Assembly (NCBI GenBank): GCA_018969225.1
Contig: JAGWYS010000011.1
Span: forward strand, 1-34,994
Direction: 5' to 3'
DNA from: Gemmatimonadota bacterium
GTDB taxonomy: Bacteria; Gemmatimonadota; Gemmatimonadetes; Gemmatimonadales; Gemmatimonadaceae
DNA length: 34,994 bases
Both the position numbers and the translations under genes were made by a program. The notes under the pieces are model-generated. The model searched no databases, was not told the origin of the DNA, and saw only the letters and a program-made list of their open reading frames with translations. Numbering within the stretch: the first letter of the stretch is position 1; the number at the start of each line of letters is the position of its first letter. Shown here one piece after another: positions 1 to 8,856 of this stretch.

Positions 1-452
1 GCCCCGGTGGCCAGCATGGTGGTGGCAAACAGCGGGGCATCGGGGGTGGCCAGCGTGAGGCCGGCCGCCGCCAACGGCATGACCGCCACCAGCACGGCCG
101 CCCGGCGGGCCGCCACGGCACCCGGCTCGCCCCGGCCGGCCAGCGACCATGCCACCCACAGGGCCGCGCCGTGCGTGAGCAGTGCCGCCAGCGCCGGCCC
201 CAGCCGCACCCCGACGGGGGTGCTGCCGGCCAGCGCGGTGGAGCCGGCCAGCAACGCGGCAATCGCCGGCGGGTGGTCGAAGTATCCCGCCGCCATCCGG
301 CGCGTCCACTCCCAGTAGTACGCCTCGTCCGGGAAGAGGGGGAGAAGCGCCCCCAGCAGGGCGCGCCCCAGCGCCGCGGCCGCCACCCAGGCCAGCGCCA
401 GGCGCCACGGGGCGGGCAAGGGCGCGCGCATTCGAATTTCGGAAAAATGCAT
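1..452 (-). CDS. Glycosyltransferase family 39 / ArnT-like membrane protein, N-terminal part (truncated by window edge)
   Basis: Reverse-strand reading from ATG at 452: MHFSEIRMRAPLPAPWRLALAWVAAAALGRALLGALLPLFPDEAYYWEWTRRMAAGYFDHPPAIAALLAG...; DEAYYWEW and DHPP motifs typical of PMT_2/GT39 enzymes. Open to the window edge, so absent from the ORF track. Confidence 0.8.
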   Translation of the reverse strand, partial: MHFSEIRMRAPLPAPWRLALAWVAAAALGRALLGALLPLFPDEAYYWEWTRRMAAGYFDHPPAIAALLAGSTALAGSTPVGVRLGPALAALLTHGAALWVAWSLAGRGEPGAVAARRAAVLVAVMPLAAAGLTLATPDAPLFATTMLATG

Positions 453-458
453 GGCTGC

Positions 459-464
459 AAGATA
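459..464 (-). promoter_or_regulatory. Candidate -10 element (TATCTT) 6 nt before the ATG at 452; leaderless arrangement
   Basis: Reverse strand reads gtgcg TATCTT gcagcc ATG. No Shine-Dalgarno between element and start. Confidence 0.45.
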
Positions 465-504
465 CGCACCCCGGGCGGACCTGTTCTTGCGAACCGGTTA
501 CGGC

Positions 505-554
505 GGCGTCACGCCGGGCGTCCAACCTGCGTCGGACCGTGACGCCTCACGGTC
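505..554. promoter_or_regulatory. Nested inverted repeats in the divergent intergenic region
   Basis: GGCGTCACG (505-513) / CGTGACGCC (538-546), and GACCGTGA (535-542) / TCACGGTC (547-554); both perfect and overlapping. Confidence 0.5.
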
Positions 555-579
555 AACATTCCCCCTGCCGTCCCGTACC

Positions 580-2310
580 ATGACTTCCGAGCCCCGTCCC
601 TTCCCGCGTCCTGCGTGGCGGGTCGCCGCCGCCAGTGCCCTCGCCGTTGCCGTCCTCGGAGGGTGCGACGCCCTGAAGCCCCCCGAGGCCTGCAGCATCA
701 CGGTGGCCCCCGCCAACCTGTCGTTGCCGGTGAACGGCAGCGTCACCGTGGTGGGGACCGCCTTCGACTGCAAGGGCAACTCGATCCTGAACAAGCCGCT
801 CAGCTTCGCCTCCACCAACCCCGCCGTGGCCACGGTGACCAACAGCGGGGCGGTGATCGGCGTGGGCGTGGGCACCACGACGGTGTCGGCCGTGGCGAAC
901 GGGAGGAGCGGCACCGCCCAGGTGACCGTGACCCCCGAGCCCGCCGCCTCCGTGACGGTGACCCCCGGCCCGGTCACCCTGCGGCGCACGAACACCCGGC
1001 AGCTGACCGCCACGGCGAAGAACGCCCAGGGGACGGTCATCAGCGGTCGCTCGTTCCGCTGGAGCAGCAGCAACAGCGCCATTGTGGGGGTGGACCAGAC
1101 CGGGATGGTGACGGCGGTCGCCACCGGGGTGGCGGAAGTCACCGCCGAAAGCGACCAGACGATCGGACGCGCCACCATCACCGTCACCGAGCTCCCCATC
1201 GGCAGCTGCACGCTGACGCCGACGGCGGTGCGCGTGACGGTGGGGCAGACCGCGCAGCCGGCGCTGGCGCTGCGGGACACCGCCGCGCGGACGCTCCCGT
1301 CGGTGGGGCGCGGGATGGTGTGGACCAGCGACAACGAGACCGTCGCGGCGGTGTCGTCGAGCGGGCTGGTGACCACGCGGCGCGCCGGCGAGGCCCGCAT
1401 CCGCGCCACGTCGGCCGAGTACCCGACGGTGGTGTGCGAGGCGACGGTGACCGCCGTGGATCCGCGCATCGTGCAGGTGGTGGTGTCGCCGCGCACCGGG
1501 TCGGTGCGCCTGGGGATCCCGCGCACCTACTCGGTGACGCTGCTGGACAGCGTGCAGGCGCAGATTCCCGCCGGCCGCGTGGTCACCTGGTCCACCCCCA
1601 CGCCCACGGTGGTGTCGGTCACGCAGGGCGGCATCGTGACCGGGCTGTCGCTGGGGACGGCGCGGGTGGTGGCCACGGCCGAGGGGGTCTCCGACACGGT
1701 CACGCTGTCGGTGACCCGCATCCCCGTGAGCACGGTCACCGTCGCCCCGCTGCAGGCCACGGTCATCGAGAACCAGGAGCAGCAGTTCCGCGCCACGGTG
1801 ACCGATTCGGTGGGGGCGGAGGTGACCGACCGCACGGTGGAGTGGACCTCCGGCGATCCCACGCGGGCCAGCGTGTCCTCCACGGGGTTGGTGCGCGGGC
1901 TGGCGTCGGGGACGGTGACCATCAGCGCGGCGGCCGAGGGACGGAGCGGCTCCGCCCAGCTGGTGGTGCTCCCCATCCCGGTGGACTCGGTGGTCACCTC
2001 GGACACGGTGTTCAACGTGGTCCGCGGCCAGACCACGGCGTTCTCGATCAGCCTGCGTGACGCATCCGGGGCCATCGTGCGCGGCCGGTCGGTGGCGGTG
2101 ACGTCGGACTTCCCGAACATCGCGGACGGGACGCCCAACAGCACGTCGGACCGGGTGGACGTGCGGGGGCTGACGGTGGGCTCGGCGCGGCTTACTGTGC
2201 AGGCACTGGACGCGAACGGTCGGGTCCAGGGGAAGCCGTCCCGGGTCCGGGTGACCGTCACGGCGCCTCCCGCCAATCCGTCCCCTGCCGGACGATCGTC
2301 CCCCCCCTGA
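580..2310 (+). CDS. Lipoprotein with about six bacterial Ig-like (BIG2) domains
   Basis: Signal sequence and lipobox-like LGGC at N-terminus; repeated pattern V.V.P...L..G....L.A...D..G......V.W.S......V...G.VTG...G.A.V.A...G.....V.VT. ATG at 580 is in frame with the longer ORF from 451. Confidence 0.85.
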   Translation: MTSEPRPFPRPAWRVAAASALAVAVLGGCDALKPPEACSITVAPANLSLPVNGSVTVVGTAFDCKGNSILNKPLSFASTNPAVATVTNSGAVIGVGVGTTTVSAVANGRSGTAQVTVTPEPAASVTVTPGPVTLRRTNTRQLTATAKNAQGTVISGRSFRWSSSNSAIVGVDQTGMVTAVATGVAEVTAESDQTIGRATITVTELPIGSCTLTPTAVRVTVGQTAQPALALRDTAARTLPSVGRGMVWTSDNETVAAVSSSGLVTTRRAGEARIRATSAEYPTVVCEATVTAVDPRIVQVVVSPRTGSVRLGIPRTYSVTLLDSVQAQIPAGRVVTWSTPTPTVVSVTQGGIVTGLSLGTARVVATAEGVSDTVTLSVTRIPVSTVTVAPLQATVIENQEQQFRATVTDSVGAEVTDRTVEWTSGDPTRASVSSTGLVRGLASGTVTISAAAEGRSGSAQLVVLPIPVDSVVTSDTVFNVVRGQTTAFSISLRDASGAIVRGRSVAVTSDFPNIADGTPNSTSDRVDVRGLTVGSARLTVQALDANGRVQGKPSRVRVTVTAPPANPSPAGRSSPP

Positions 2311-2316
2311 GCCGCC

Positions 2317-4170
2317 ATGCCCCCTGCCGCCGCCCCGTCGTTCCTGCGCCAGCTGTTTGCCGGGGCCATCGCCGGCGACCTGCTCTTCCCCTACCCCCCG
2401 CCGCTGGACCGTCGCCACCCGGATGAGGCGGCGACGGTGCGGCGGCTGGCGGAGGCGCTGAACGGGATGGTGGCGGCGGGGGTGATCGATTCGCGCCGCT
2501 TCGACGAGGCGGAGCAGGTGGACGAGGCGGCGATTGCCGCCTTCGCGGAGGCGGGGCTGCTGGGGATTGGCATACCGCGCGAGTACGGCGGGTTGGGGCT
2601 CTCCGCCTCGGGGTACGCGCGGGTGTTCGGGGCGGTGGCCGCGGTGGACCCCTCGCTGGCGGTGCTGGTGGGGGTCCACTGCGGGCTCGGGGGGAAGGCG
2701 TTGGTGCTCTTCGGCTCGGAGATGCTGAAGCAGCGCTACCTCCCGGCGCTGGCGCGCGGGGAGACGCTGGCGGCCTACGCCCTCACCGAGCCGGAGACGG
2801 GGTCGGACGCGCAGCACATCGTGACGCGCGCCGAGCGCGACCCCGAGGGGCGCGGGTGGCTGCTGACCGGGCGGAAGCACTGGATCGGCAACGGGCACCG
2901 GGCGGGGGTGCTGGTGACCTTCGCGCAGACGCCGGTGGAGCGGCAGGGCAAGACCGTGTCGCGCCCCACCGCGTTCGTGATCCGCCCCGACTTTCCGGGG
3001 TTCCGCGTGGCCGGGACGATCCGCAAGCTGGGGATCCGCGGGTCCACGCAGGCGGAGCTGGTGTTCGACCGCATGCTGGTTCCCGACGACCACGTGCTTG
3101 GGGAGGTGGGGAAGGGGTTCCGGGTGGCGGTGCACGCCCTGAATGCGGGGCGGCTGTCGCTGGCGGCCGGGTGCGCGGCGGCGGGGAAGCGGCTGCTGGG
3201 GGAGTTCACGCGCTACGCCGAGGCGCGGGTGCAGTTTGGCGCGCCGCTGGCCACCTTCGAGGTGACGCAGCGGAAGATGGCCACGATGGCGGCGGAGACG
3301 TACGCCGCGGACGCGATGGTGGGGGTGCTGGCGGCGGGGCTGGACGATCCGCAGGTGGACGTGTCGCTGGAGGCGGCGTGCGCCAAGGTGTTTGCCAGCG
3401 AGATGGCCTGGCGGGCCGCCGACGAGATGGTGCAGCTGGCGGGAGGGCGTGGGTACGTGCAGCCGTGGCCGTACGAGCGGTACCTGCGCGACGCGCGGAT
3501 CCAGCGGATCTTCGAGGGGGCCAACGAGGTCCTGCGGCTGTTCGTGGGACTCAACGGCGTGCAGGGGCCCGCGGCGGAGTTGCAGGAGCTGGCCCAGGCG
3601 TTGCGCCGCCCCTTCACGCACCTGGGGACGGTGACGAGCTACGCGGCCGAACGCGTGGCGCAGGCGCTGGGGCGCCGCCCGTCGCTGGGAGTGCCGCTGC
3701 ACGAGGCGCTGGCGCGACATGGCGCGCGCTTCGAGCGGGATGCCGCGGCGCTGGCCGCCGCCGCCGAGCAGGTGGTGCTGGCGCACCGGCGCGAGGTGGT
3801 GCACCGGCAGCTGGTGGTGGAGCGGCTGGCCGACCTGGCCATCGAGCTGTACGCGCGCGCCGCCACGCTGGCGCGCACGCAGCGGCTGATCGAGGAGCGG
3901 GGGGTGGCGGCGTGCGGGCACGAGGTGGCGCTGACGGAGCTGTTCTGCACGCAGTCGGCGCGGCGGTTCCGGGCGGTGCACCGCGAGCTGCGCCGGCCGT
4001 CGGGGGCGGCGCTGGACCGGCTGCGGGTGGCGGTGGCGGCGCAGGTGCGGGAGCGCGCGGGGTACGCCCCGTCGGACGCCCTGCTGGACGTGCCGCTGCC
4101 GGCGGCGCCGGCGTGGGGGCTGTCACGACAGGCGCAGGAGCGCGCACTGGGGCTGCCCTCGACGGAGTGA
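2317..4170 (+). CDS. Acyl-CoA dehydrogenase, VLCAD/ACAD9-like with C-terminal extension
   Basis: AYALTEPETGSDAQ, FGAPLATFEVTQRKMA, QLAGGRGYVQPWPYERYLRDARIQRIFEGANEVLRLF motifs; about 617 aa including the long C-terminal domain. Confidence 0.92.
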   Translation: MPPAAAPSFLRQLFAGAIAGDLLFPYPPPLDRRHPDEAATVRRLAEALNGMVAAGVIDSRRFDEAEQVDEAAIAAFAEAGLLGIGIPREYGGLGLSASGYARVFGAVAAVDPSLAVLVGVHCGLGGKALVLFGSEMLKQRYLPALARGETLAAYALTEPETGSDAQHIVTRAERDPEGRGWLLTGRKHWIGNGHRAGVLVTFAQTPVERQGKTVSRPTAFVIRPDFPGFRVAGTIRKLGIRGSTQAELVFDRMLVPDDHVLGEVGKGFRVAVHALNAGRLSLAAGCAAAGKRLLGEFTRYAEARVQFGAPLATFEVTQRKMATMAAETYAADAMVGVLAAGLDDPQVDVSLEAACAKVFASEMAWRAADEMVQLAGGRGYVQPWPYERYLRDARIQRIFEGANEVLRLFVGLNGVQGPAAELQELAQALRRPFTHLGTVTSYAAERVAQALGRRPSLGVPLHEALARHGARFERDAAALAAAAEQVVLAHRREVVHRQLVVERLADLAIELYARAATLARTQRLIEERGVAACGHEVALTELFCTQSARRFRAVHRELRRPSGAALDRLRVAVAAQVRERAGYAPSDALLDVPLPAAPAWGLSRQAQERALGLPSTE

Positions 4171-4176
4171 CCGCGT

Positions 4177-4206
4177 CCGCGCCGGGTACGGACCCGCCCG
4201 GCGCGG
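4177..4206. terminator. GC-rich hairpin between convergent genes, bidirectional terminator candidate
   Basis: CCGCGCCGGG (4177-4186), 10-nt loop, CCCGGCGCGG (4197-4206), perfect 10-bp stem; no U-tract. Confidence 0.5.
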
Positions 4207-4216
4207 GCCACGGGCG

Positions 4217-4906
4217 TCACTGGTGGAGGAGCCCCAGCTTGAGGGCGAAGCGGACGTAGTCGTGCCGGTGGGCCAGCCCCAGCTTCTCCCCGATGCGCTG
4301 CTTGTACGTGTCCACCGTCTTGGGGGAGATGGTGAGCTGCTCGCCGATCTCGGGGGCGGTGTACCCCTCCGCGATGAGGCGCAGCACCACCTGCTCGCGG
4401 TCGGTGAGCTTCTCGAAGCGGGCGCGCTCCTCGGACGACGCGTCGCGCCGCGCGATGCCGCGCGCCAGGGCGCGCGCGGCGCTGGATTGCACGTACACGT
4501 CCCCGGCCGCCACCGTGCGCACCGCGTCCACCAGCTCGCGCTCGGCCACCGACTTGAGCAGGTAGCCGGCGGCCCCCGCCTCCAGGAGCGCCACGAGGTG
4601 CTCGTCCTCGGTGTGCATGGTGAGCACGAGGACGCGCCGCGTGGGGGGCGCGTCGGCGGGGAGCGGCCGCTCGGCGTTGGCGCGGACCAGCGCGCGCGTG
4701 GCCGACAGGCCGTCCATCTCCGGCATGGAGAGGTCCATGACGACTACGTGGGGGTCGAGGCGCTCGGCAAGCGCCACCGCGTCCCGACCGGTGCCGCCCT
4801 CCCCCACCACCTGGATGTCCCGGGCGGCGGCCAACACCGCCTTGAGCCCGGCCCGCACGATCTGGTGGTCGTCCACGAGGACCACCCGGATGAGGTCTGG
4901 ACGCAT
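4217..4906 (-). CDS. NarL/FixJ-type response regulator (REC + LuxR HTH)
   Basis: MRPDLIRVVLVDDHQIVRAGLKAVL...VVMDLSMPEMDGLSATR...AGAAGYLLKS...LTDREQVVLRLIAEGYTAPEIGEQLTISPKTVDTYKQRIGEKLG; start taken at ATG 4906. Confidence 0.93.
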   Translation of the reverse strand: MRPDLIRVVLVDDHQIVRAGLKAVLAAARDIQVVGEGGTGRDAVALAERLDPHVVVMDLSMPEMDGLSATRALVRANAERPLPADAPPTRRVLVLTMHTEDEHLVALLEAGAAGYLLKSVAERELVDAVRTVAAGDVYVQSSAARALARGIARRDASSEERARFEKLTDREQVVLRLIAEGYTAPEIGEQLTISPKTVDTYKQRIGEKLGLAHRHDYVRFALKLGLLHQ

Positions 4907-4912
4907 CCCCCA

Positions 4913-4918
4913 ATACTG
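4913..4918 (-). promoter_or_regulatory. Candidate -10 element (CAGTAT) 6 nt before the ATG at 4906
   Basis: Reverse strand: gcg CAGTAT tggggg ATG. Confidence 0.35.
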
Positions 4919-4983
4919 CGCGGGTGCGCGGCACCCGCCAAGGGCGGTCCGGACCGCGCCGTCACGGCGCCGGGAACGGGCCC

Positions 4984-6030
4984 TCAGCCCGCGGCGTCGA
5001 AGGGGGTGCCGGTGCGCTTGAACACCCGGAACAGGTACACGAAGGAGGGAAGCAGGATGAGCGTCCCGATCCCCAGCGCCCACAGCGCCAGCTGCAGCGT
5101 GATGCGAGGGGCCGCCAGCGCCGTGATGGTGCGGTCGGGGGGGACGAGCAGCGGGAACTGCGTCCACGCCCACCCCCACAACAGGAAGCTGGCCTGCGCG
5201 GCGGCGGCCAGGCGGGCCAGCGCGTACCGGCGGCGCACCAGCGCCCACACCACCGTGACGGTGGCCACCGACGTCACCGCGTGCATCGCCAGCGCCGTCG
5301 TCCCGCGCAGCAGCCCGGCCAGCAGCGCCGGGTGCTCCACCTGCGCCACCGCCAGCGTGGCCAGCGACAGCACCAGCAGCGCCCCCTGCGAGCGAAGCGC
5401 CCGACGGCGGAAACGCTCGCGCAGCGACGCGTCGTCGGTCTCCAGGGTGAGGTAGGTGGCGGCGAGGTGCGCGAAGAGCACCAGGGTGAGCGCCCCCACC
5501 GCCCACGGGAAGGGGGACCCCGCCCACGGCAGCACGTACCGCTCCGCGAACGACGCCGCCGGCGCGTCGGTCAAGGGGACGCGCCCGCTGGCCACGGTGC
5601 CCAGGCACACCCCCAGGATGACGGGGGTGAGCAGGCTGGCCACCGAGAAGATCCGCCCCCACCGCCGCTGGACCGCGTCGCGGGAGCTGTCGTAGGTGCG
5701 GAAGGTGAAGGCCGACCCGCGGAGCACGACCCCCACCAGCATCAGCGTGATGGGGAGGTGCAACGCCGTGGCCAGGTGCGCGAACGCCGCCGGGAACCCG
5801 GTGAACAGCAGCACCACCACGAGGATGAGCCACACGTGGTTGGCCTCCCAGATGGGGCCGATGGCGGTGGCGATGAGCGCGCGCTGCGCGTCGCGGTCGG
5901 GGCCCCGCGCCAGCAGGTCCCACACCCCGCCCCCGAAGTCGGCGCCCCCCAGCAGCACGTAGGCGTTGAGCGCGAGGACCATCGTCCCCGCCACCACGTG
6001 CGGGAGCGTCCAGGTCAACTCGGGGATCAC
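4984..6030 (-). CDS. cydB: Cytochrome bd-type ubiquinol oxidase subunit II
   Basis: ALNAYVLLGGADFGGGVWDLLARG...IGPIWEANHVWLILVVVLLFTGFP...; GTG start at 6030 overlaps the cydA stop by 2 nt. Confidence 0.93.
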   Translation of the reverse strand: MIPELTWTLPHVVAGTMVLALNAYVLLGGADFGGGVWDLLARGPDRDAQRALIATAIGPIWEANHVWLILVVVLLFTGFPAAFAHLATALHLPITLMLVGVVLRGSAFTFRTYDSSRDAVQRRWGRIFSVASLLTPVILGVCLGTVASGRVPLTDAPAASFAERYVLPWAGSPFPWAVGALTLVLFAHLAATYLTLETDDASLRERFRRRALRSQGALLVLSLATLAVAQVEHPALLAGLLRGTTALAMHAVTSVATVTVVWALVRRRYALARLAAAAQASFLLWGWAWTQFPLLVPPDRTITALAAPRITLQLALWALGIGTLILLPSFVYLFRVFKRTGTPFDAAG

Positions 6031-7412
6031 CGCGCCGCCGTCCCGGGCGGGGTGAGCGGCGACGGGAGGGGGAACTCGCCGGTGAGCCCCAGCGGCACGG
6101 GGGAGACGCCGGTCTTGAGGATCTGGCGGCGAAGGAGGAAGGTGACGGTGACCGCGAGCCCCAGGTACAGCAGGGTGAAGAGCGCGAAGGAGACGCCCAC
6201 CCCCGGCACGGGGGTGACGGCATCGGCGGTGCGCAGCACGCCCTGGATGATCCACGGCTGGCGCCCCACCTCGGTGACGGTCCACCCGGCCTCGACGGCG
6301 ATGAAGCCGAGGGGCGCCGCGAGGGCGAGCGCGAGGAGGAAGCGTCGGTCGTCGGGAAGGGGCACCCCCGCGCCGCGCCGCCGCCGCCAGGCGCGCCAAA
6401 CCGTCCACCCGGAGAGGAGCGCCAGCACGGTGCCGCACGCCACCATCAGCTGAAAGGCCGCGTGCACCACCGCCACGGGGGGGCGGTCCGCCGGGGGCAC
6501 CGCGTCCAACCCGGGGATGACCGCGTCGGGGGAGCCGGTCAGCAGGAAGGAAAGCCCGCCGGGGATCTCGAGGGCGCCGCGATGGGTGAGGGTGGCCTCG
6601 TCGGGCCACCCGCCCACCACGAAGGGAGCGGGGCCGGTGCGCAGGTGCCCCTCCATGGCCGCCAGCTTCACGGGCTGCCGTTCGGCCACGCCGCGGGCGC
6701 TGACGTCGCCGGAGAGCGGCTGCAGCAGCGCCGCCGGCACCCCCACCCACAGCGCCACCTGGAGCGCCGCGCGATGGAAGGCGCGGTGCGGCGTGCCGCG
6801 CCAGAGCGCCCACGCGTGCACGCCGGCCGCGCCGAAGCCGGTGGCGGCGTAGGCGGCCAGCGTCATGTGGACCACCTGCGCGGGCATCGCGGCGTTGAGC
6901 AGCGCGGCCACCGGGTCGATGTCGGTGAAGGCCCCGTCCACCACGCGGAACCCCGCGGGGGCGTTCATCCACGCGTTGGCGCTCACCACGAAGATCCCGC
7001 TGAGGGCGCCGCTGAGCGCCACCACCACGCCGGCCAGCAGGTGCGCGCGCGGGGGGATGAGGCGCCACGCGTACAGGTAGATCCCCAGGAAGATCGCCTC
7101 GGTGAAGAAGGCGAACCCCTCGAGGGAGAAGGGCATGCCGATGATGGCGCCGGCGTGGCGCATGAACGCCGGCCAGAGGAGCCCCAGCTCGAAGGAGAGC
7201 ACGGTCCCCGACACGGCGCCCACGGCGAAGAGGATGGCGGTTCCCTTGGCCCACCGCTTGGCCAGCTCCAGGTGCACCGCCTCGCGGGTGCGGAGCCAGC
7301 GCCATTCGGCCAGCACCATCAGCAGCGGCATGCCGATCCCCACCACCGCGAACACGATGTGGAACGCGAGGCTGACGGCCATTTGCGAGCGGGCGAAGAG
7401 CAGGTCGTCCAT
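6027..7412 (-). CDS. cydA: Cytochrome bd-type ubiquinol oxidase subunit I (short Q-loop, CIO-like)
   Basis: FARSQMAVSLAFHIVFAVVGIGMPLLM, QVVHMTLAAYAATGF, AGWTVTEVGRQPWIIQGVLRTADAVTP; the expected haem-ligand His/His/Met positions appear present. ATG at 7412 preferred over the TTG at 7424. Confidence 0.95.
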   Translation of the reverse strand: MDDLLFARSQMAVSLAFHIVFAVVGIGMPLLMVLAEWRWLRTREAVHLELAKRWAKGTAILFAVGAVSGTVLSFELGLLWPAFMRHAGAIIGMPFSLEGFAFFTEAIFLGIYLYAWRLIPPRAHLLAGVVVALSGALSGIFVVSANAWMNAPAGFRVVDGAFTDIDPVAALLNAAMPAQVVHMTLAAYAATGFGAAGVHAWALWRGTPHRAFHRAALQVALWVGVPAALLQPLSGDVSARGVAERQPVKLAAMEGHLRTGPAPFVVGGWPDEATLTHRGALEIPGGLSFLLTGSPDAVIPGLDAVPPADRPPVAVVHAAFQLMVACGTVLALLSGWTVWRAWRRRRGAGVPLPDDRRFLLALALAAPLGFIAVEAGWTVTEVGRQPWIIQGVLRTADAVTPVPGVGVSFALFTLLYLGLAVTVTFLLRRQILKTGVSPVPLGLTGEFPLPSPLTPPGTAAR

Positions 7413-7463
7413 GCCTCCCGTCAACGCCCGCGACGGAGCGCGGGTTCCGCGCCCCGCCGGCCG

Positions 7464-8840
7464 CTACCCGGCGGCGTCGCGCGGCACCACCACCCCCGCG
7501 CACCGCCCCAGGCCGATGCGCACGGCCCCGGGGCGCTCCGCCCACGCGGTGAACACCACCTCGTCGCCGTCCTCGAGGAAGCGCCGCACCTCCCCCCCGG
7601 GGAGCGCCAGCGGTTTCGCGCCGCGCCACGTGCGCTCCAGCAGGCAGCCGCGACTCTCGGGGACGGGCCCCGAGACGGTGCCGCTCCCCAGCAGGTCGCC
7701 GGGGCGGAGGTTGCACCCGTTGCTGGCGTGGTGCGCCACCATCTGCGCGAAGCTCCAGTACAGGTCGAGCGCGGAGCCGGTGGAGACCACGAAGGGCGGG
7801 AGCCCGGCTGCGCGCATGGCGGCGGTGCGCAGCGTCACCTGCAGGGTGAGCGCGAGTCCGCCGCGCGCCCGGTCGTCGGGGGTGTCCAGGTACGGCAACG
7901 GCGCGGGGTCGCCAGGGGCGCGGGGGGCCAGCGGCGCGCGGAAGGGGGCCAGCGCCTCCAGCGTCACCACCCACGGGCTCACCGTGGTGGCAAAGCTCTT
8001 GGCCAGGAACGGCCCCAGGGGCTGGTACTCCCACGCCTGGAGGTCGCGCGCCGACCAGTCGTTCAGCAGGACCACCCCGAAGCCGTGCGCCTCGGCCTCG
8101 GCCAGCGGGATGGGGGTCCCCAACGGGTTCCCCTGACCCACGAAGCACCCCAGCTCCAGCTCGTAGTCCAGCGAGCGCGAGGGCCCCACCGTGGGGGCCG
8201 GCTCGTCGGGCCCCTTGCGCTGCCCCGAGGGGCGGAGGACGGGGGTGCCCGACACCACCACGCTGGAGGCGCGCCCGTGATAGCCGATGGGCACCCACTT
8301 GTAGTTGGGGAGCAGCGGCTGGTCGGGGCGGAACATCGACCCCACGTTGGTGGCGTGGTGCACCGAGGCGTAGAAGTCGGTGTAGTCGCCCACCTGCGCC
8401 GGGAGGAACAGCTCGGCCTCCGCCTGCGGCACCAGCGCCTGCGCCACCAGCGCCTGCCGCCCGGCGGGGAGCTCGTCGCCCAGCAGCACGGACAGGGCGC
8501 GGCGCAGCGCGCGCCGCGCGGCGGGGCCGCGGGCCATGAGGGGGTTGAGCGCGGGGGCGTCGCAGGCGCGGGCCGCGTCGAGCGCGTCGCCGTCGTCGTC
8601 CAGCACCCCCAGCGCCGCGCAGGCGGTCACGTCGAGGATGGCGTCGCCGATGGCCACCCCCACCCGGGGGGCCTCGTGCGTCCGGGCGCGCCGGAAGACG
8701 CCGAAGGGGAGGTTCTGCAGCGGGAAGTCGGCGCCGGGGGTGGCGGCCCCGGGCACCCAACTGCGGCGCGCGGGGTCGAGCGTGGGGTCGAGCGTGGTAT
8801 CCGGCATCGGGTCCGGTGAAGGGACGGCGTGGGAGGGCAT
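7464..8840 (-). CDS. fahA: Fumarylacetoacetase
   Basis: FPLQNLPFGVFRR, DFYASVHHATNVGSMFRPDQPLLPNYKWVPIGYHGRASSVVVSGTPVLRPSGQ, LNDWSARDLQAWEYQPLGPFLAKSFATTVSPWVVTLEAL, GDLLGSGTVSG. Start could be the internal ATG at 8807. Confidence 0.95.
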   Translation of the reverse strand: MPSHAVPSPDPMPDTTLDPTLDPARRSWVPGAATPGADFPLQNLPFGVFRRARTHEAPRVGVAIGDAILDVTACAALGVLDDDGDALDAARACDAPALNPLMARGPAARRALRRALSVLLGDELPAGRQALVAQALVPQAEAELFLPAQVGDYTDFYASVHHATNVGSMFRPDQPLLPNYKWVPIGYHGRASSVVVSGTPVLRPSGQRKGPDEPAPTVGPSRSLDYELELGCFVGQGNPLGTPIPLAEAEAHGFGVVLLNDWSARDLQAWEYQPLGPFLAKSFATTVSPWVVTLEALAPFRAPLAPRAPGDPAPLPYLDTPDDRARGGLALTLQVTLRTAAMRAAGLPPFVVSTGSALDLYWSFAQMVAHHASNGCNLRPGDLLGSGTVSGPVPESRGCLLERTWRGAKPLALPGGEVRRFLEDGDEVVFTAWAERPGAVRIGLGRCAGVVVPRDAAG

Positions 8841-8856
8841 GGATCGGGGCGCGGCG

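Noticed and set aside
7-583. Plus-strand ORFs of 103, 123 and 133 aa at the left end
   Set aside because: They lie antisense to the GT39-type protein, which has clear motifs (DEAYYWEW).
553-3981. 1142-aa minus-strand ORF opposite the BIG2 and acyl-CoA dehydrogenase genes
   Set aside because: Low-complexity Arg/Gly/His/Pro-rich shadow translation typical of high-GC DNA; sense-strand proteins are clearly recognisable.
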